DNA of 64,000 nucleotides from Periplaneta americana (GCF_040183065.1 NW_027185501.1:186001-250000), one strand, 5' to 3'; shown: positions 11,266-22,955, numbered from the stretch's first letter. Numbers and translations are program-made. Notes: a model not told the origin generated them from the letters alone.

Positions 11266-13248
11266 CAGTCAATTTTGGATATAGTGAACTCGGTTATAGT
11301 GATCCTAAATCGTTGGTCCCGACCTGCATACATTAAAAAGTACATTTATATTTCCATTTATAGTGAACCCTTGCTTTGGTTATAGTGAACCTAAAACTAC
11401 ATAACATTTCCCAAGAAAATGTAATTTTAAAATGGTCAAAATAGTAATTTAGGAAACCCTTTTCTCCTATAAACTTGCAAGAATATGTTCAGAACAAAAT
11501 CTCAAACCTTCTGCTCCTTATGTGCATTGAAAGACAAAGGATTTGTTCAGCTTCCTGGACAGCTTGAAACATGTTAAAGAGAATAGTATATGGGGTGAGG
11601 GATAAAGGAAGGATTAGTTCTGACCCCTTTAAAAGAGGTTATTAGATGAATAGGGAGAGGAAGTGTTTTCTTTTGTAAAAGGGAGTAGGGAGATGACCAA
11701 TGGGTAAATACAAGAAGGATTACAGTAAAATGGTCCTCAACCCTTCCTCCCGCATCTTTGTAAAAGTGAACCCGGGGAAATTCCAAGGCCGAGTACACAG
11801 TAGCATACCTCTAGTGGGAAGAGGTGCGAAATCAGTCAATGCCTACTACCTACATGACCAGATTAGATTCAAGTTTCGAACTGTGAACATCAGGATGTCG
11901 AAACGTAAAGTGTTTAAGTTGGAAGATAAAATGAACATTAGTACTGTTATTGCAATACATCTTGAACCTTACATCCCCTAAGTCTGTCTTTCGAACTGCT
12001 CGGTACGGCATGTACTCATCAAAGTAACGGCACGGCAAGGATGCCCTCCCTCGAGTAACGTCACTCTTTTCAGAAAACGTTGGTTCTTTCACTTTACAGC
12101 TCTCTACTGTAAAAGAACTTGGTTCAATACAGACATCATCATCTCACGACACTCCGGTTTTGAGAGGAGAACATGTTTTCGTAGCAGGTTTTAATTAACT
12201 TGTAATGAGTAGGTATTTAAATATAATCGTGCGTACACTCCTCCTCTCTCATGCGAGCTGGAGACCGGCAACGGCGGAGTTACTACAGCTATTTCTATAC
12301 ATTATATAGACCTACATGACTTACACCTACAGCTGACATGTACATATTCTTATAACAATATTTTACAGGCTTATTATTTGAATTTATATTAATTTACAAT
12401 TATACACAATCCATATCACTATCATTGCTGCCATCATCATCATCATCGTCTTCATCGCTTGGTCCAAAATTAATGATTATTTCGTCAATGGCACCATCCA
12501 TTCAGAATTATCTTCTTAATCGTAGGTACTACTTTCTGAACAAGATAGAATTCTTCGATTGTATCCCGAATGACATGTTGATCGAAGTCGTCCACTTCAA
12601 CTTTACACAAGTCCTAATTCTGGAATAAAATAATATGTTTTGTAGAACTATAACAAAACAATAACTTACAACAGTAATTCATTATGTCGCTCACAGTACA
12701 CACACTATTGTACGTAACTATTATAGCAATAATTTCTAAACATTACATACCTATTCTTTCCCGGAGTGGTGTGAAGTTCATTCGGTTGTAATTCAATATT
12801 ATTCTTAATTCTCTTCACGGAACTAATACTTTTGCCAGAGTATGTAGCCGCTGATAATTTCTCTTTCTCCACTGTGGATAACAGCATTACTTTTTCTCTG
12901 CAGTGGTGTGATTTCACCATAATTATTACCCTGTAGTTGGTGCTCCATGTTACACTACTGGTACGCAGTGAAGGAAATAGTTCTACGTTTCTTGACAAGA
13001 GATTATGATGTGGAGCATGCGCAAACAATTCAGTTGGCTTCACCCACGTTATGTGCTTCCTTCCCTCTGCCCCTCTGTCCTCGCTCAGGAAGTTCAAGAA
13101 AACTTGCAATAACTGTACTGATATTGAACGTGGTGTATGTACAGCAATGTCAGTAGTACAAAAACAGACTCTTCGGTTTTAGTGAACCTTGGATATAGTG
13201 AACGAAATATGCTGGTCCGCAGAGGTTCACTATAACCGAAGTTGACTG
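11266..13248 (+). mobile_element. Tigger/jerky-type (pogo group) element, internally degraded
   Basis: The left end CAGTCAATTTTGGATATAG and right end (inverted CAGTCAACTTCGGTTATAG) are terminal inverted repeats. Motifs such as TTATAGTGAAC recur in the subterminal regions. TA flanks both sides (11264-11265 and 13249-13250), the pogo/Tc1 target duplication. The 1983-bp element retains only the first codons of a transposase. A diverged, rearranged relative lies at 62623-63010. Confidence 0.75.
11896..11981 (+). pseudogene. Tigger/jerky transposase N-terminal fragment
   Basis: An ATG-initiated stretch reads MSKRKVFKLEDKMNI. It matches the start of the CENP-B/Psq-type helix-turn-helix found at the N-terminus of jerky and Tigger transposases (typically M-x-K-R-K-x-L-x-L-E-x-K). 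Similarity stops after about 16 residues and the frame ends at 11981. No catalytic domain follows. Confidence 0.55.
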
Positions 13249-13798
13249 TATACACCGGGGGGGGGGGCGGGGGCGGCATTTCGAATCTACTATAACGGGC
13301 AATTTAATCGGCATTTTAAACCACTATTCAGCTTTTTTTTTACAATAGAGTAAGTTGGAAAGGAATGAGTTATCCCTTATTAGTGCATATCTAGATTTAA
13401 ATTATTGACATAATCCTTTAAAATATATTATCTTGTGAACTCAGCTGGCCTTTCCATGCATGCTCAAATCTGTTTCTTGAGACTTACAGAACTCCAGCCA
13501 GCCATTTGTTTTGGACCACTGTACGAGAATGACTGCTCTTTAACATCCTTTTACTCGACTTTCTATTTCCTCATCATAGTAAGTCGTGAGGTTCTGTTGA
13601 CAAAATGATGTCATACTTCTATTCAAATATAACAAGCTATAAATTACGAACACTCACTCCATTTGAAATTAAGTTAAGCAACAGGTCTTACAACATATGC
13701 AATGATGATAAGACACCAAATTTCTAATTATGTTGTACAGTAAAAAAAAGTTGTTCAAAATACAGCATAAAATTGGGTTATTGGCAGAAATGAAATTA

Positions 13799-15143
13799 TA
13801 GTAGCGTGCAAATTAATCCGAACACGACATATTTTTACATTTTCTATCATTGTTGGCCTCACAGCTGCTCATACCGCTTTAATTGACATCTGTAGTACGT
13901 GTAATTCCATTGCTGAAGGTCTGTCATTATTTTTTTTTATAATATGTGACATTTTGCCTGTCGTTTTGTACTTATAAGCATTTCAGTTGTGTTGAAGACT
14001 TAATACTGCAATCCTGTGTACATTCTGTCGTCTTCACAAATGGATACAACTCCATGAAAACGGTCTAAAATTATAACATTAGCAGAGCATTCTTCTATGA
14101 CACAGAGGCAAATTGCTGCAGAATGTCACATCGGTTTGGCTACTGTTAATTCGATCATAAAACGATACAGGGAGACTGGGTCCATCACACCCCAGAAAAA
14201 AGGAAACTGTGGCCGGAAAAGGAAGACTTCACCTGCAGATGATCGTTTAATTGTCAGGAAAAGTAAATTAAATCCTAGACTAACTGCTGTTGACTTAACC
14301 CGCGAGTTAATGGCTACCACTGGGGCGAATATTCACGTCACAACAGTGCGGCGTAGGCTTTTGGAAGCTGGACGAAGGGCTCGTAAGCCTATTAAGAAGC
14401 AATTGCTAACCCCTGTTATGTGCAAAAAATGCTTAATGTGGGCAAAATTACATCAACACTGGACAGTGAATGACTGGAAGAATGTACTTTTTTCCGATGA
14501 GTCTCATTTCGAGGTCCACGGCCACTGTGTTTCTTATGTACGGAAAGGATCCGAAAAAGTAACAGCAGCTCATCTCCAACAAGCACCCAAATACCCCCCT
14601 AAAGTAATGTTTTGGGGATGTTTTACACATGAAGGGCCTGGAGCATTAATACCTATCAAGGGAATGATGAATTCTGTCAAATATATTCACTTATTGGAAA
14701 CCAGAATCGTACCCCAGCTGCAAAAATCATTTCCGGATGGCAGAGGTGTGTTCCAACAAGACCTGGCACCATGCCAAACGTCTCGAAAAACTACAGAATT
14801 CTTCAACAAGAAGAATATTCAGGTACTCCCCTGGCCAGGCAACTCACCCGACATCAACCCCATTGAGAACTTGTGGTCAATTTGCAAAAGAAGAATGCAA
14901 AAAATGGATTGTTCTACAAAGGAGAAGATGATTTCTGCCCTCATTGGTGTATGGTTTTGCGATGAAGAAATGAAGAATATTTGTGGAAAATTAGTGGAAT
15001 CCATGCCAAATCGTCTCAGAGCTGTTATTAGGAACAAGGGAGGCCACATAGATTACTGAGGTATGTCTTAGATCCTTTTTTTATCCCGTTTGAGTGTTTC
15101 TGCATAAGTAATTACGTTGTTCGGATTAATTTGCACGCTACTG
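13799..15143 (+). mobile_element. Tc1-like DD34E transposon with TA target duplication
   Basis: Terminal inverted repeats of about 26 bp bound the element: left TAGTAGCGTGCAAATTAATC, right inverted CAGTAGCGTGCAAATTAATC, differing at the outermost base. TA lies directly outside both ends (13797-13798 and 15144-15145). The 1345-bp size and single central ORF are typical of Tc1 elements. It is the best-preserved DNA transposon in the window. Confidence 0.92.
14097..15059 (+). CDS. Tc1 transposase, open from an internal Met (320 aa)
   Basis: Catalyses TA-targeted cut-and-paste of its element. The order is an N-terminal helix-turn-helix (QRQIAAECHIGLATVNSII), a second DNA-binding region (TTVRRRLLEAGRRARKPI), then a DDE domain. 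The first Asp is in FSDESHFEV, the second in VFQQDLAPC and the Glu in NPIENLW. Counting residues between the second Asp and the Glu gives 34 (DD34E). The natural start is probably the ATG at 14040, in the same frame: MDTTP is followed by TGA at 14055, then KRSKIITLAEHSS leads into the Met used here. TGA in place of an expected CGA Arg codon looks like CpG decay. If translated from 14097 the protein lacks about 19 N-terminal residues. No other stop occurs up to 15059. Confidence 0.85.
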   Translation: MTQRQIAAECHIGLATVNSIIKRYRETGSITPQKKGNCGRKRKTSPADDRLIVRKSKLNPRLTAVDLTRELMATTGANIHVTTVRRRLLEAGRRARKPIKKQLLTPVMCKKCLMWAKLHQHWTVNDWKNVLFSDESHFEVHGHCVSYVRKGSEKVTAAHLQQAPKYPPKVMFWGCFTHEGPGALIPIKGMMNSVKYIHLLETRIVPQLQKSFPDGRGVFQQDLAPCQTSRKTTEFFNKKNIQVLPWPGNSPDINPIENLWSICKRRMQKMDCSTKEKMISALIGVWFCDEEMKNICGKLVESMPNRLRAVIRNKGGHIDY

Positions 15144-15145
15144 TA

Positions 15146-15393
15146 TGATACTGCATACAATAGTACTATCATTATGGTACGTGGTACATTGTGTCATATG
15201 ATGGTACAGTTGGCATCACTGAGACTGACAGCAAACAAGTACTCTCTACAGTGCTTACAAAGAGAGAACTCAAATTTATGGAAAATTGTGATCTCATGGG
15301 AAACTGCAGATAGTACTGAAACTTCAATACAGAATTAATTTGACTCTTCATACAAATGTTAATCACAACAGTTCAAACAATGGAAAGATTTAG
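15146..15393. other. Unassigned sequence
   Basis: A short spacer between the Tc1 element and the LINE insertion, with nothing recognisable in it. Confidence 0.4.
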
Positions 15394-15410
15394 ATAATAC
15401 ACAGAAATTG

Positions 15411-15571
15411 TTGTTTTCTAATGCCAGGCATTTGACAATAAAGCTATTTGACCTCTTGCACTCCAATATTTTTCAAAGATATTATCATGGTCAGCCACTG
15501 AAGCACAGATTTTGAGGTGTTCCGAATCCATTTCTTCGTTTGAGTTGCACAATGGGCAATACTCATTTCAT
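15411..15571 (-). mobile_element. 5'-truncated LINE 3' end with 17-bp TSD
   Basis: ATAATACACAGAAATTG occurs perfectly at 15394-15410 and 15572-15588, flanking 161 bp. On the minus strand this encodes the C-terminal end of an I-like LINE protein (CPLC-type Cys pair, EEMDSEHLKIC, HDNIFEKYWSARGQ). The same segment is longer at 25940-26240. This is the classic product of target-primed reverse transcription with 5' truncation. Confidence 0.85.
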
Positions 15572-15689
15572 ATAATACACAGAAATTGAATTTGTCTTTA
15601 CAGTATTGACTATGACATATTACTGAATACATGGTCGATTGAAACTAATAACTTTGAGAAAACAATTAGGTATGATGATTGCTCAACAA

Positions 15690-17250
15690 TTCCAACACAG
15701 CCTAGAACATTACACCACTATCAACAACAAACCAACAACAGTAATATATACAGATGGATCCAAAACTAAGCAGGGGACAGCAGCCGCCTTTTTCAACCAG
15801 CCAACAATTTAATGTTCAGGATAATTGGTCTTTTTACTCCACTGAAATCCTCGCAATAACCACAATATTATTACTTGTTCTGATTCGATCAACATTCACA
15901 ACTCTACAAGAACAGGATGGTTGCCAATATCTATTACACAAACGAGGAAAATAACAATAACATCAATCTATTATGGAACCTCAGACATGTCAAAATCCCA
16001 GGCAACGAACAGGCAGATCGACTTGCAAAATCAGCAACGTTGTTTATATCCACGTCCTATCCCAGGACATTATATCAAAATTAATTAGGAACTTAAACAA
16101 TAATGAGAGAATGGGACTCAACCTGACCCAAAATGGGATGCAAAGAAATGCAAACCGTGGCCTTATGCTCTGAGGTATTCCACATAGGTCATTCAGTGGC
16201 AACATTTGAATTAACAACAAAGAAAATATTTTTGGAACAGTCACATTGTTGCAGTGCTCAGAAGCAATCTCCTTCAACATGAAGAGGCCACCTCAGGGAG
16301 ACGACGGATGCCATCCAGAACTAATCTTCGAACAGACTGTGCTAGCCCTACTGCTGCTGTATTGCCTGTCTGGTTCTAAAGCGAACCTCTAAGTGGGAAT
16401 TTCATTTCCGCAAAAAGTTCAAAATTACATGGGCTCATATCTGGGGAGTATGGAGGATGCTCCAGAATTTCCCAGTTCCATCTGCGAAGTAAATTAACCA
16501 CAGGGGCAGCTATGTGAGAGCAAGCACCATCATGTAGAACAATAGGATGAGAATTCAGGAGATTTGGACGTTTACGGTGCACCGCTGGTTGTAAATGGTG
16601 TTCCAGAAAGTAACTGTACTATGCACCATTCACATGATGACAGAAACTGAATGAATGAGAAAGATTCTGACAAAATCATAACCAACAACGGTGTTCTTCC
16701 AGCATTCACTTGCCAATTACAGTCTGCCAGTCCACGTTTTTGATGAACATCTTCCCTCCTGCTGCGAAATGCATGTGCCCTCCTAGCCAGGTTACGATAT
16801 GGTGAAGTCTCTCTACCACAAGCTTCCAGTAATGCTGTATGGCATTGTCGAGCATTCCTGCCTCTTGCAATCTGAATTTCAATGAAGCATCTTTGTTCGT
16901 ATTTGCTAAATATTTCAGAGCGCTACATATAACAGTCTACAAATTAAACTCACTACAAATATCTCATAAATGAGATTATTGTCTTCAAACTCACAGATAA
17001 CACACATCAGATGTTTCTCTTTCACATTGTTATCAGCTTACGTTATTTACCGCTGATAGTGCCACATACAAACATTGTTGCCACTAATTTTTTAATGACC
17101 CTGTAGAAAGCAAACAGTAACGTATCACAACTTAAAACTAAAGCAAGCTCAGACCTTGGTTTATTTAAACAGAATTGGAGTGACAGACACGGCAAACTGT
17201 ATATGTGGTAAAAATGGAATTGCAAACCATACTTCATTTGAATGTCCCCT
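15690..17250 (+). pseudogene. I-like LINE remnant (RNase H and C-terminus), interrupted
   Basis: The RNase H start TVIYTDGSKTKQGTAAAFF lies at about 15738-15795; the Asp of YTDGS is the first catalytic residue. About 15973-16040 reads WNLRHVKIPGNEQADRLAKS, the RNase H C-terminal motif with the catalytic Asp, lacking a few codons before PGNEQAD. A C-terminal Cys cluster (RIGVTDTANCICGKNG, NHTSFECPLHKIKTD) follows at 17155-17270. Between these lies a minus-strand mariner fragment. Several frameshifts make it dead. The family matches the RNase H-bearing LINE at 56008-59390 in type, but it is a different subfamily. Confidence 0.65.
16290..16700 (-). pseudogene. mariner-type transposase fragment (DD34D, last Asp lost)
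   Basis: On the minus strand, YSYFLEHHLQPAVHRKRP (about 16605) leads into IVLHDGACSHIAAPVV, the second Asp, and then EILEHPPYSPDMSPCNF. Thirty-four residues separate the second Asp from the position normally held by Asp (SPCD), here Asn. Upstream, a stop (TAG) interrupts VNGA-YSYFLEHH. Downstream, LDGIRRLPEV matches the usual C-terminal end. No terminal repeats were identified. It sits inside the plus-strand LINE remnant, so it inserted after it. Confidence 0.7.
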
Positions 17251-17274
17251 ACATAAAATAAAAACAGACCAGTT

Positions 17275-18392
17275 CATAACTCACATCTATTAAACCCTTG
17301 AGATCTAAACTCCCTACTCAATCAAAACGCAAGTATTAAACAACATCCAATAAGGTGTAAAATGAAAATCTAACATCCGGCATGTTAGCACTACTGCATT
17401 CATCAAGTGACAAACATAGTGCTTAATTATGAAGACCCAGACATTAAAGTTAGTCGGATCTTCAGCTGGTAGGACGTCGATAAATAAACTAAAGTGAAGT
17501 GAACTTTTTCTACATGTCTCACGGTATCCATAATGCTGTTGCACAGCTGTATTCACGTGAGTGACTGCCAAAAGGGCTGTAGTAGCCCTCTAATACCTCA
17601 GTGACCGCTAACCTGCCTATCATAAGAACCGTTCTTTTTGTTCACACAGCTCTGAGCATAACACAGGTTGAGACACAGCACACGGCTCTACTGAGAAGAA
17701 AGTGCAAGGAATAATTTTCCAATAATGCATGAATACAAAAACTTCTAATATAAATAAAGCTTTGTATCACTGTGCTTCAACAAACGTCTCACATTGCTTA
17801 TATGGACGCTTCACCCTTGGTATTGCGAAAATTAAGAATATAATGAGCATCTTATTATTAGTTTCGCGAATTTACACACACAATTACACGCACACCAGGA
17901 CACATACACACAAAAAAAAGAAAGTGTAATTTTTAATTAACTATTTAACAAAGCTGCATCAACCGCAGAATTGAAGAAATGGCATAAAATCTTAATTTTC
18001 GGAATGAAAGCATTTGTAAAAATGTAGCCATGGTATTATTGACAGTATCACTATTTACAGGAAATTCCAGCCAAGACAAAGCATTTACTAATCAAATAAA
18101 TACTTTGTAAATACACCACTATCTAAGAATCTAATTACACTTTACATTCAAATGTATAACTGTTCAACATGTAATATTCTATCTTTTTCTATAACATTTC
18201 TAACTCAAATACGTAATACCTTGCACCACAATTAAAAATGACGGGCTATAAATAGCAATTAGGCACCTGAGGGTAATTCTCACAGAGAATAAAAATAAAT
18301 GGCAGCACTGCAACATATTCCAGGTTCACTGTACTCCTGTGTTACAGCTTCAGTCCTTTGATGTCATCACTTCTGAAATCAGTCCTAAAAAA
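17275..18392. other. Unassigned sequence
   Basis: No gene or bounded repeat is seen. A short CA-rich stretch lies at 17875-17912. Confidence 0.4.
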
Positions 18393-18402
18393 GAAGAGTA
18401 GA

Positions 18403-18532
18403 TTTTTTATTTTATTGGGTTATTTTACGACGCTGTATCAACATCTAGGTTATTTAGCGTCTGAATGATATGAAGATGATAATGCCGGTGAAATGAGTCC
18501 GGGGTCCAGCACCGAAAATTACCCAGCATTAG
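18403..18532 (-). repeat. 5'-truncated SINE with 10-bp TSD
   Basis: GAAGAGTAGA flanks it on both sides (18393-18402 and 18533-18542). The minus strand reads GGGTAATTTTCGGTGCTGG and ends in the shared SINE tail TTGATACAGCGTCGTAAAAT. The tRNA-like head is absent, so the copy is 5'-truncated. Confidence 0.85.
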
Positions 18533-18714
18533 GAAGAGTAGAAAATCTTTAATGTTACAAATGTGTCTGTAAATGATTTTTCCAATGGAATAATTTATTA
18601 TTGGGAACTACCTCGAGATAAACTTATGAAATACATCAGATATGAAAGGATAACTCAAAATAAGTTTTGTTGACATATTAGAGTTAGTTTTTTTAATGTG
18701 AACATCGTTAAGTA

Positions 18715-19605
18715 CAGTAGAACCCTGTTTATCTGAACTTTGGTTACCAGAAATCCAGGTTAACCGAGACTTTTTTTTTTTTGTTCAATGTAGAGGAAGA
18801 TTTATTTGTCTTACGATTAGAGAAAATCTCGAAAAAAACCCAACCAGGTAATCAGCCCAAGTAGGAATCGAACCTGTGCCTGAACACAATTCTGGATTGG
18901 TAGGCAAGTGCCTTAGCCGATGAGCTATGCTGGTGATGGGGCCCTCTAAAGAAACACTTTCACTCATCTCTCACTCTTAAGAAGGTTGCTCACTAGTTGA
19001 CAATGCCTTAGAGGTGCTATTGCAACCGGTGAAGTGCGTTGCTTCAATTGTGTAGGATTACTAGCTTCACAGAAAACATTAATCAGTAAAATAACAATGT
19101 GGATTCTTTATCTGCAGTTCGAAGCGTTACAAACAGAATATTTTTGGTAGTGTGCAAGTGTGCTTTGCGTAAACTTTACAGTGTATGGTACACTTTTTAT
19201 TGAAATTTCGAGTAAAAGAAATGTGTAGAGACTACAGTTAAAGAAAAACTTGAGGCTGTGAGAAGAATGAAAAAATGGTGAAATCCTCTGATACAGACTG
19301 TGTTACGTTTGTAGAGGTAAGTGAAGAATCATCACCAGCAGAAGTTTTACTAATAAAGCAGTAGAGCAAAGAAACATTGCGAAATTAAAACTCAGCCCAA
19401 AATATCTGATTACTTTAAGTAGATCTTGTTACGGTAAGGTGTAGGTGATCAATTTTTATATTATCTGGATAACATAGAGACATTTTTAATCATATTTTTT
19501 TTTTTCATAGAAAAGTGGAATTTTTGGAATTTACAGTTTATCTGAAAAACTGCTTATCCGAAATCACCTCTGCCCCCATTGTTTCGGATAAACGGGGTTC
19601 TACTG
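18715..19605 (+). mobile_element. Tigger/pogo-like element, internally deleted, with nested SINE
   Basis: Inverted termini are CAGTAGAACCCTGTTTATCT (left) and CAGTAGAACCCCGTTTATCC (right, inverted), each flanked by TA (18713-18714 and 19606-19607). Internally, about 19230-19275 reads TTVKEKLEAVRRM, the N-terminal helix-turn-helix start of Tigger-type transposases. About 19320-19360 reads VSEESSPAEVLL, probably a leftover of the C-terminal part. The catalytic domain is missing. A SINE interrupts it near the left end. Confidence 0.75.
18770..18945 (-). repeat. SINE head plus body inside the Tigger-like element
   Basis: On the minus strand the head reads GCATAGCTCATCGGCTAAGG with a B-box-like CAGGTTCGATTCC. 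ACCTGGTTGGGTTTTTTCG and a poly(A) follow. It is the head type seen at 5714-5976, without the 3' tail domain. Confidence 0.65.
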
Positions 19606-19984
19606 TAACCCACATCTCATCATACTGATATTCAATTTCTTGCTACCCATTGCAGAATATTTCATTATCAATTTTAATCCATGTATCTTTAACCTCCTGA
19701 GTCCTGAGACATTTGTCGTTTTATTTTTAAAGTTCACTATAATTCTACACTTCAAAAAAAAGTCACTGACATGAGGCAAAATTCTGCAAGTTACAGTTAG
19801 GGCACAAATGCAGGTATATTATACTGTACTTCGGGTCTCTACACATACATCTTATTTCATTTCTTTTTTTTTATTTCATTTATTATATTCCATAGATCTT
19901 ACATTAGCAATGAAGCTTTAAGATGTGGAACAAGTCAAAATTTTACAAGATTATAATTACAATTTTTACAATTTTGCAATTTTC
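19606..19984. other. Unassigned AT-rich sequence
   Basis: Contains the AT-rich stretch TTTATTATATTCCATAGATC at about 19876, which resembles a dispersed repeat I have seen in insect DNA. It is not assignable from one copy. Confidence 0.3.
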
Positions 19985-20280
19985 TACAATTTTTTGGCGA
20001 GATGTAGTGAGATGAGGTGAGACCTGAGAATTCGCCAAAAGATTACCTGGCATTTGTCTTATGGTTGGGGAAACCTCGGAAAAACCCAACCAGGTACTCA
20101 GACCAAATGGGGGTGAAATGAAGTGAGGCCAAGGACTCGCCATAGACCATCTGGCATCAGTCTCACGGCTGGGGAAAACATTGGAAGAAACCAATCATTG
20201 ACACCAAACAGGGGATCCGACCCAAGCCCGAGCGCAGCTCTGGATCAGCAGGACTGAGCTGCATCGACGGTTCATAATCA
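19985..20280 (-). repeat. Two partial SINE copies in tandem
   Basis: The block GGTTGGGTTTTTCCGAGGTT plus GCCAGGTAATC (minus strand) occurs at about 20030-20090. A second, more diverged version lies at about 20115-20185 and leads into a degraded tRNA-like head at 20220-20270. Two successive insertions or one duplication would explain it. Confidence 0.55.
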
Positions 20281-20498
20281 TCACGTATGAAATATAGTAT
20301 AGTATACTTTACTCTGAGGACTCAGAAGGTTATTTTGTGTCTTCAACTTCTTCAGTGTTGTTGACAGAGTGTGGACATACACATTCTTTCACTAAATCCC
20401 ATTTTAAGAGAAATTCAGTGGCTTCATAACAGCAGATTTCATACAACCTCTACATTGAATGTAATACCTGTTCTTTGGCATGTCATAAAATGATACGT

Positions 20499-20690
20499 CT
20501 AAGATGCTTCTGAGAGCTTCACATAAATGACTTTATTATGTTCTTCACTTATGAGTGGTTTGTTTGTATTTACATACACAGCCCTCATACCAAGTACAAA
20601 TTGATGGTTTGCTACGAGCAGCTTTTCCATACTTTCGTCTAAACCCTCACAGCACTGTAGTAAGGGGTTTTCTCTCATCAGAACACACAA
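20499..20690 (-). other. Unassigned coding-like stretch
   Basis: The minus strand is open for 63 codons with unusually protein-like composition: LLQCCEGLDESMEKLLVANH, then a Val/Asn-rich stretch and HNKVIYVKLSEAS, ending in TAG. The 150 bp beyond the stop also contain a Cys-rich reading (RGCMKSAVMKP, KECVCPHSVNN) in other frames. I do not recognise the protein. It could be an exon of a host gene or part of a decayed transposon. Confidence 0.3.
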
Positions 20691-20800
20691 ATTGCTTTCT
20701 CTGGCCTGATGCTATTTTGGTATAACCAAAAAATGAAGAAAAACCTTGCAATCAAGTGACAAATGCTAATTTCGACAGTTCTTTCATATGCTTTCATATA

Positions 20801-20850
20801 CAGTCGACTTTCGATAATTCGCAATAATTAGTGCATGAACTTCCGTGAAA
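20801..20850 (+). repeat. Solitary pogo/Tigger-like terminus
   Basis: TA followed by CAGTCGACTTTCGATAATTC looks like the end of a pogo-group element. I found no inverted partner downstream within about 2 kb. Confidence 0.35.
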
Positions 20851-22318
20851 TATCGGAAATCGCGAATTGTCCTCAAAATATTTTATTATTATCTGAAATC
20901 CAGTAAAAGTTACTCTGACAGGTTCAGTTACTAAAATACGCTTCAAAATGAAGTGCAAAATGTGGAACAGTGCAAAACACTTTGAAACATTGTAACTTGG
21001 GCTCGGAAGTTGATGACTTAAAAATTACAGAAAAATGGCCTATAAAATGACACTATATTTCTGAAAATATGACATTAAAATTTAGAAAAATTACCATGAT
21101 TATAACGGTAAAATATTAAAAAATAGTATACTTTCATCTATGGAAAATACATTGTCACCAAAGTCAGTCACTAACAGTGGCAAAAAACTTTGCTTTATTT
21201 TACTTTCGGAATTTTTACATCTTCACTTGTGTGATACAATATGCTGCCTGCAAGCACTGTGGCTGCAGTATTTGTTCTGTTTTGTTGAATGGGGGAAGCA
21301 CGTAACACACGTGATCGGAAACCATAAGGAAAATTCCTGTAAGACGCAATTGAATTGCATGAGCAATCTGCAGTAGGTTCTTGAATATCGACTACAACTA
21401 CAGCATAAAAAAAATCCGTTCATAAGGAGAAAAGGGCAAAAAATGAAACAAAAGTGGAACATTTCCTAAAAAATGACCAATAGACAATAAAAGACTGAAA
21501 AATAAAAGTAGGCTATATTGGTTCGTGTTGAAGTGAACGTGTTTGTATTGCATTCTGCATTGTCTGTGATGTCTCAGAAAGAAAGATGATATTTCATCAA
21601 CTTCCGAGCCCTAATTATAACTATACAGTACTACAGTGTGACAGAATCTTAAAACAAGAAATACAGGTTTTAAAAAATGTCATAAGACACCTTAGCTTAA
21701 CAAAAATACTCTGTCGTCTTTTTTTTTTTTTTTTTTCCTTCCTCAGTGGATTGTTCATTTTTTCTGATTTTAGACCGAAAATTTCTTGAGGAGGAGGAAG
21801 AAAGCATAAACGAAGTAAAAACGGAAATGACGTTAGTTTCTCCTCCTCCCCCCACAAAAAAATGACTGCGAAGCAAATTAGCCGCATATGAATTATCAGG
21901 AGTCAACTACCCAGACGCACATATTAAAAAGTTAAGAATTAAGAAGAATTAAGAATTAGCCATGAAATCTCGTGAAGGGCAAGGGCCTCCTGACTATGCA
22001 GGTTGGCCTGTCAAGCAGCTCCTGGTTAGCGACCCCGGGAATGATGGTCACTTTTGTAATGTAATAGTTTGGGATGCTGTCTGGGTTAACACTGACCTGT
22101 TCACTAGTTACTGTTTGGAATGTAATTGACGGTATTCGACAAGTTATAAATAGGTTTGCATTTTGATTGCTTTTTATATGTTAAATTAGATAGATATGGA
22201 TTTATTCAACAGTACACTTTACTATTAACAAGCAAGAATACTGGTAGAAATTCAACAAGCAATTCTTATTTATGACAAAAATATCAGAATAAAAAGAACC
22301 CTGCCTCAATTGACTTAC
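20851..22318. other. Unassigned sequence (presumed COG4 3' region)
   Basis: A poly(T)/poly(A) stretch lies at 21719-21737. I could not find the expected last COG4 exon, a dozen codons ending in DFRSEDIKRL-like residues, here or further left. Confidence 0.35.
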
Positions 22319-22516
22319 CTAAGAGCCATTATCTGACGAACTTCAGTAGGCTTGAGTCTCCAAGTGAGAGGTCCAGAATTATTACCCCAATATCTGATAT
22401 TTCAGTTACCCTCTCCAGGTTGAGAACAGTTACCATCTGTGTCAGACAGGCAAACTTGTCATGTATAGACCACGATGTAGTGCACGAACTTCCTTATCAA
22501 ACACAAGACCTCCCAA
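22319..22516 (-). pseudogene. COG4: COG4 exon H (C-terminal helical domain), two frame breaks
   Basis: COG4 is a lobe A subunit of the conserved oligomeric Golgi tether, acting in retrograde intra-Golgi traffic. The exon starts after TTGTAACGTTGCAG and ends at AG|GTAAGT. It opens with [13 protein letters not shown], matching LGGLQFDKELRSL of human COG4. A deletion of roughly 22 nt then shifts the frame to [29 protein letters not shown] (human [27 protein letters not shown]). One missing base before the [19 protein letters not shown] block breaks the frame again. The human comparison is from memory of the family. The splice sites look intact although the reading frame does not. Confidence 0.85.
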
Positions 22517-22955
22517 CTGCAACGTTACAAAATATTCAGAATCCTTTATTTCACTAACTTGTCATCTGCAATGAAAATGTTCCCCTTCCCACAAGCATCT
22601 TACAAACTTAATATGGCTGCAAATTTCAAACCATTCAGTTATATAATAAAAATGACATGACACTTCTGCATACAAAATAATCTTATAAGTGTAAGATTTT
22701 AAGTTTTCATGGTAATTGTGTTCAAAAGCAGACATATGGGTATTTCACTGTGTACTGGAACTTAAAGCCCTGGACCAGTTTCTTGGGGTAGCCAGACATA
22801 ATGAACCTGACAGAATAGGTCATCCTTCAGGTCGTTCTAAATGCCCTGAAGATGCAGTTCTAAACATTGAAGACATATGGTGGGATACCCAAACTCTTCT
22901 TCTACTTTTAAAGAGTGTTAATACATAATAATCAGTCTGAGTATATCAAACTCAC

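Noticed and set aside
12705-13109. 134-codon minus-strand ORF as a host gene
   Set aside because: It lies within the Tigger-like element, has no domain resemblance and runs into the terminal repeat region.
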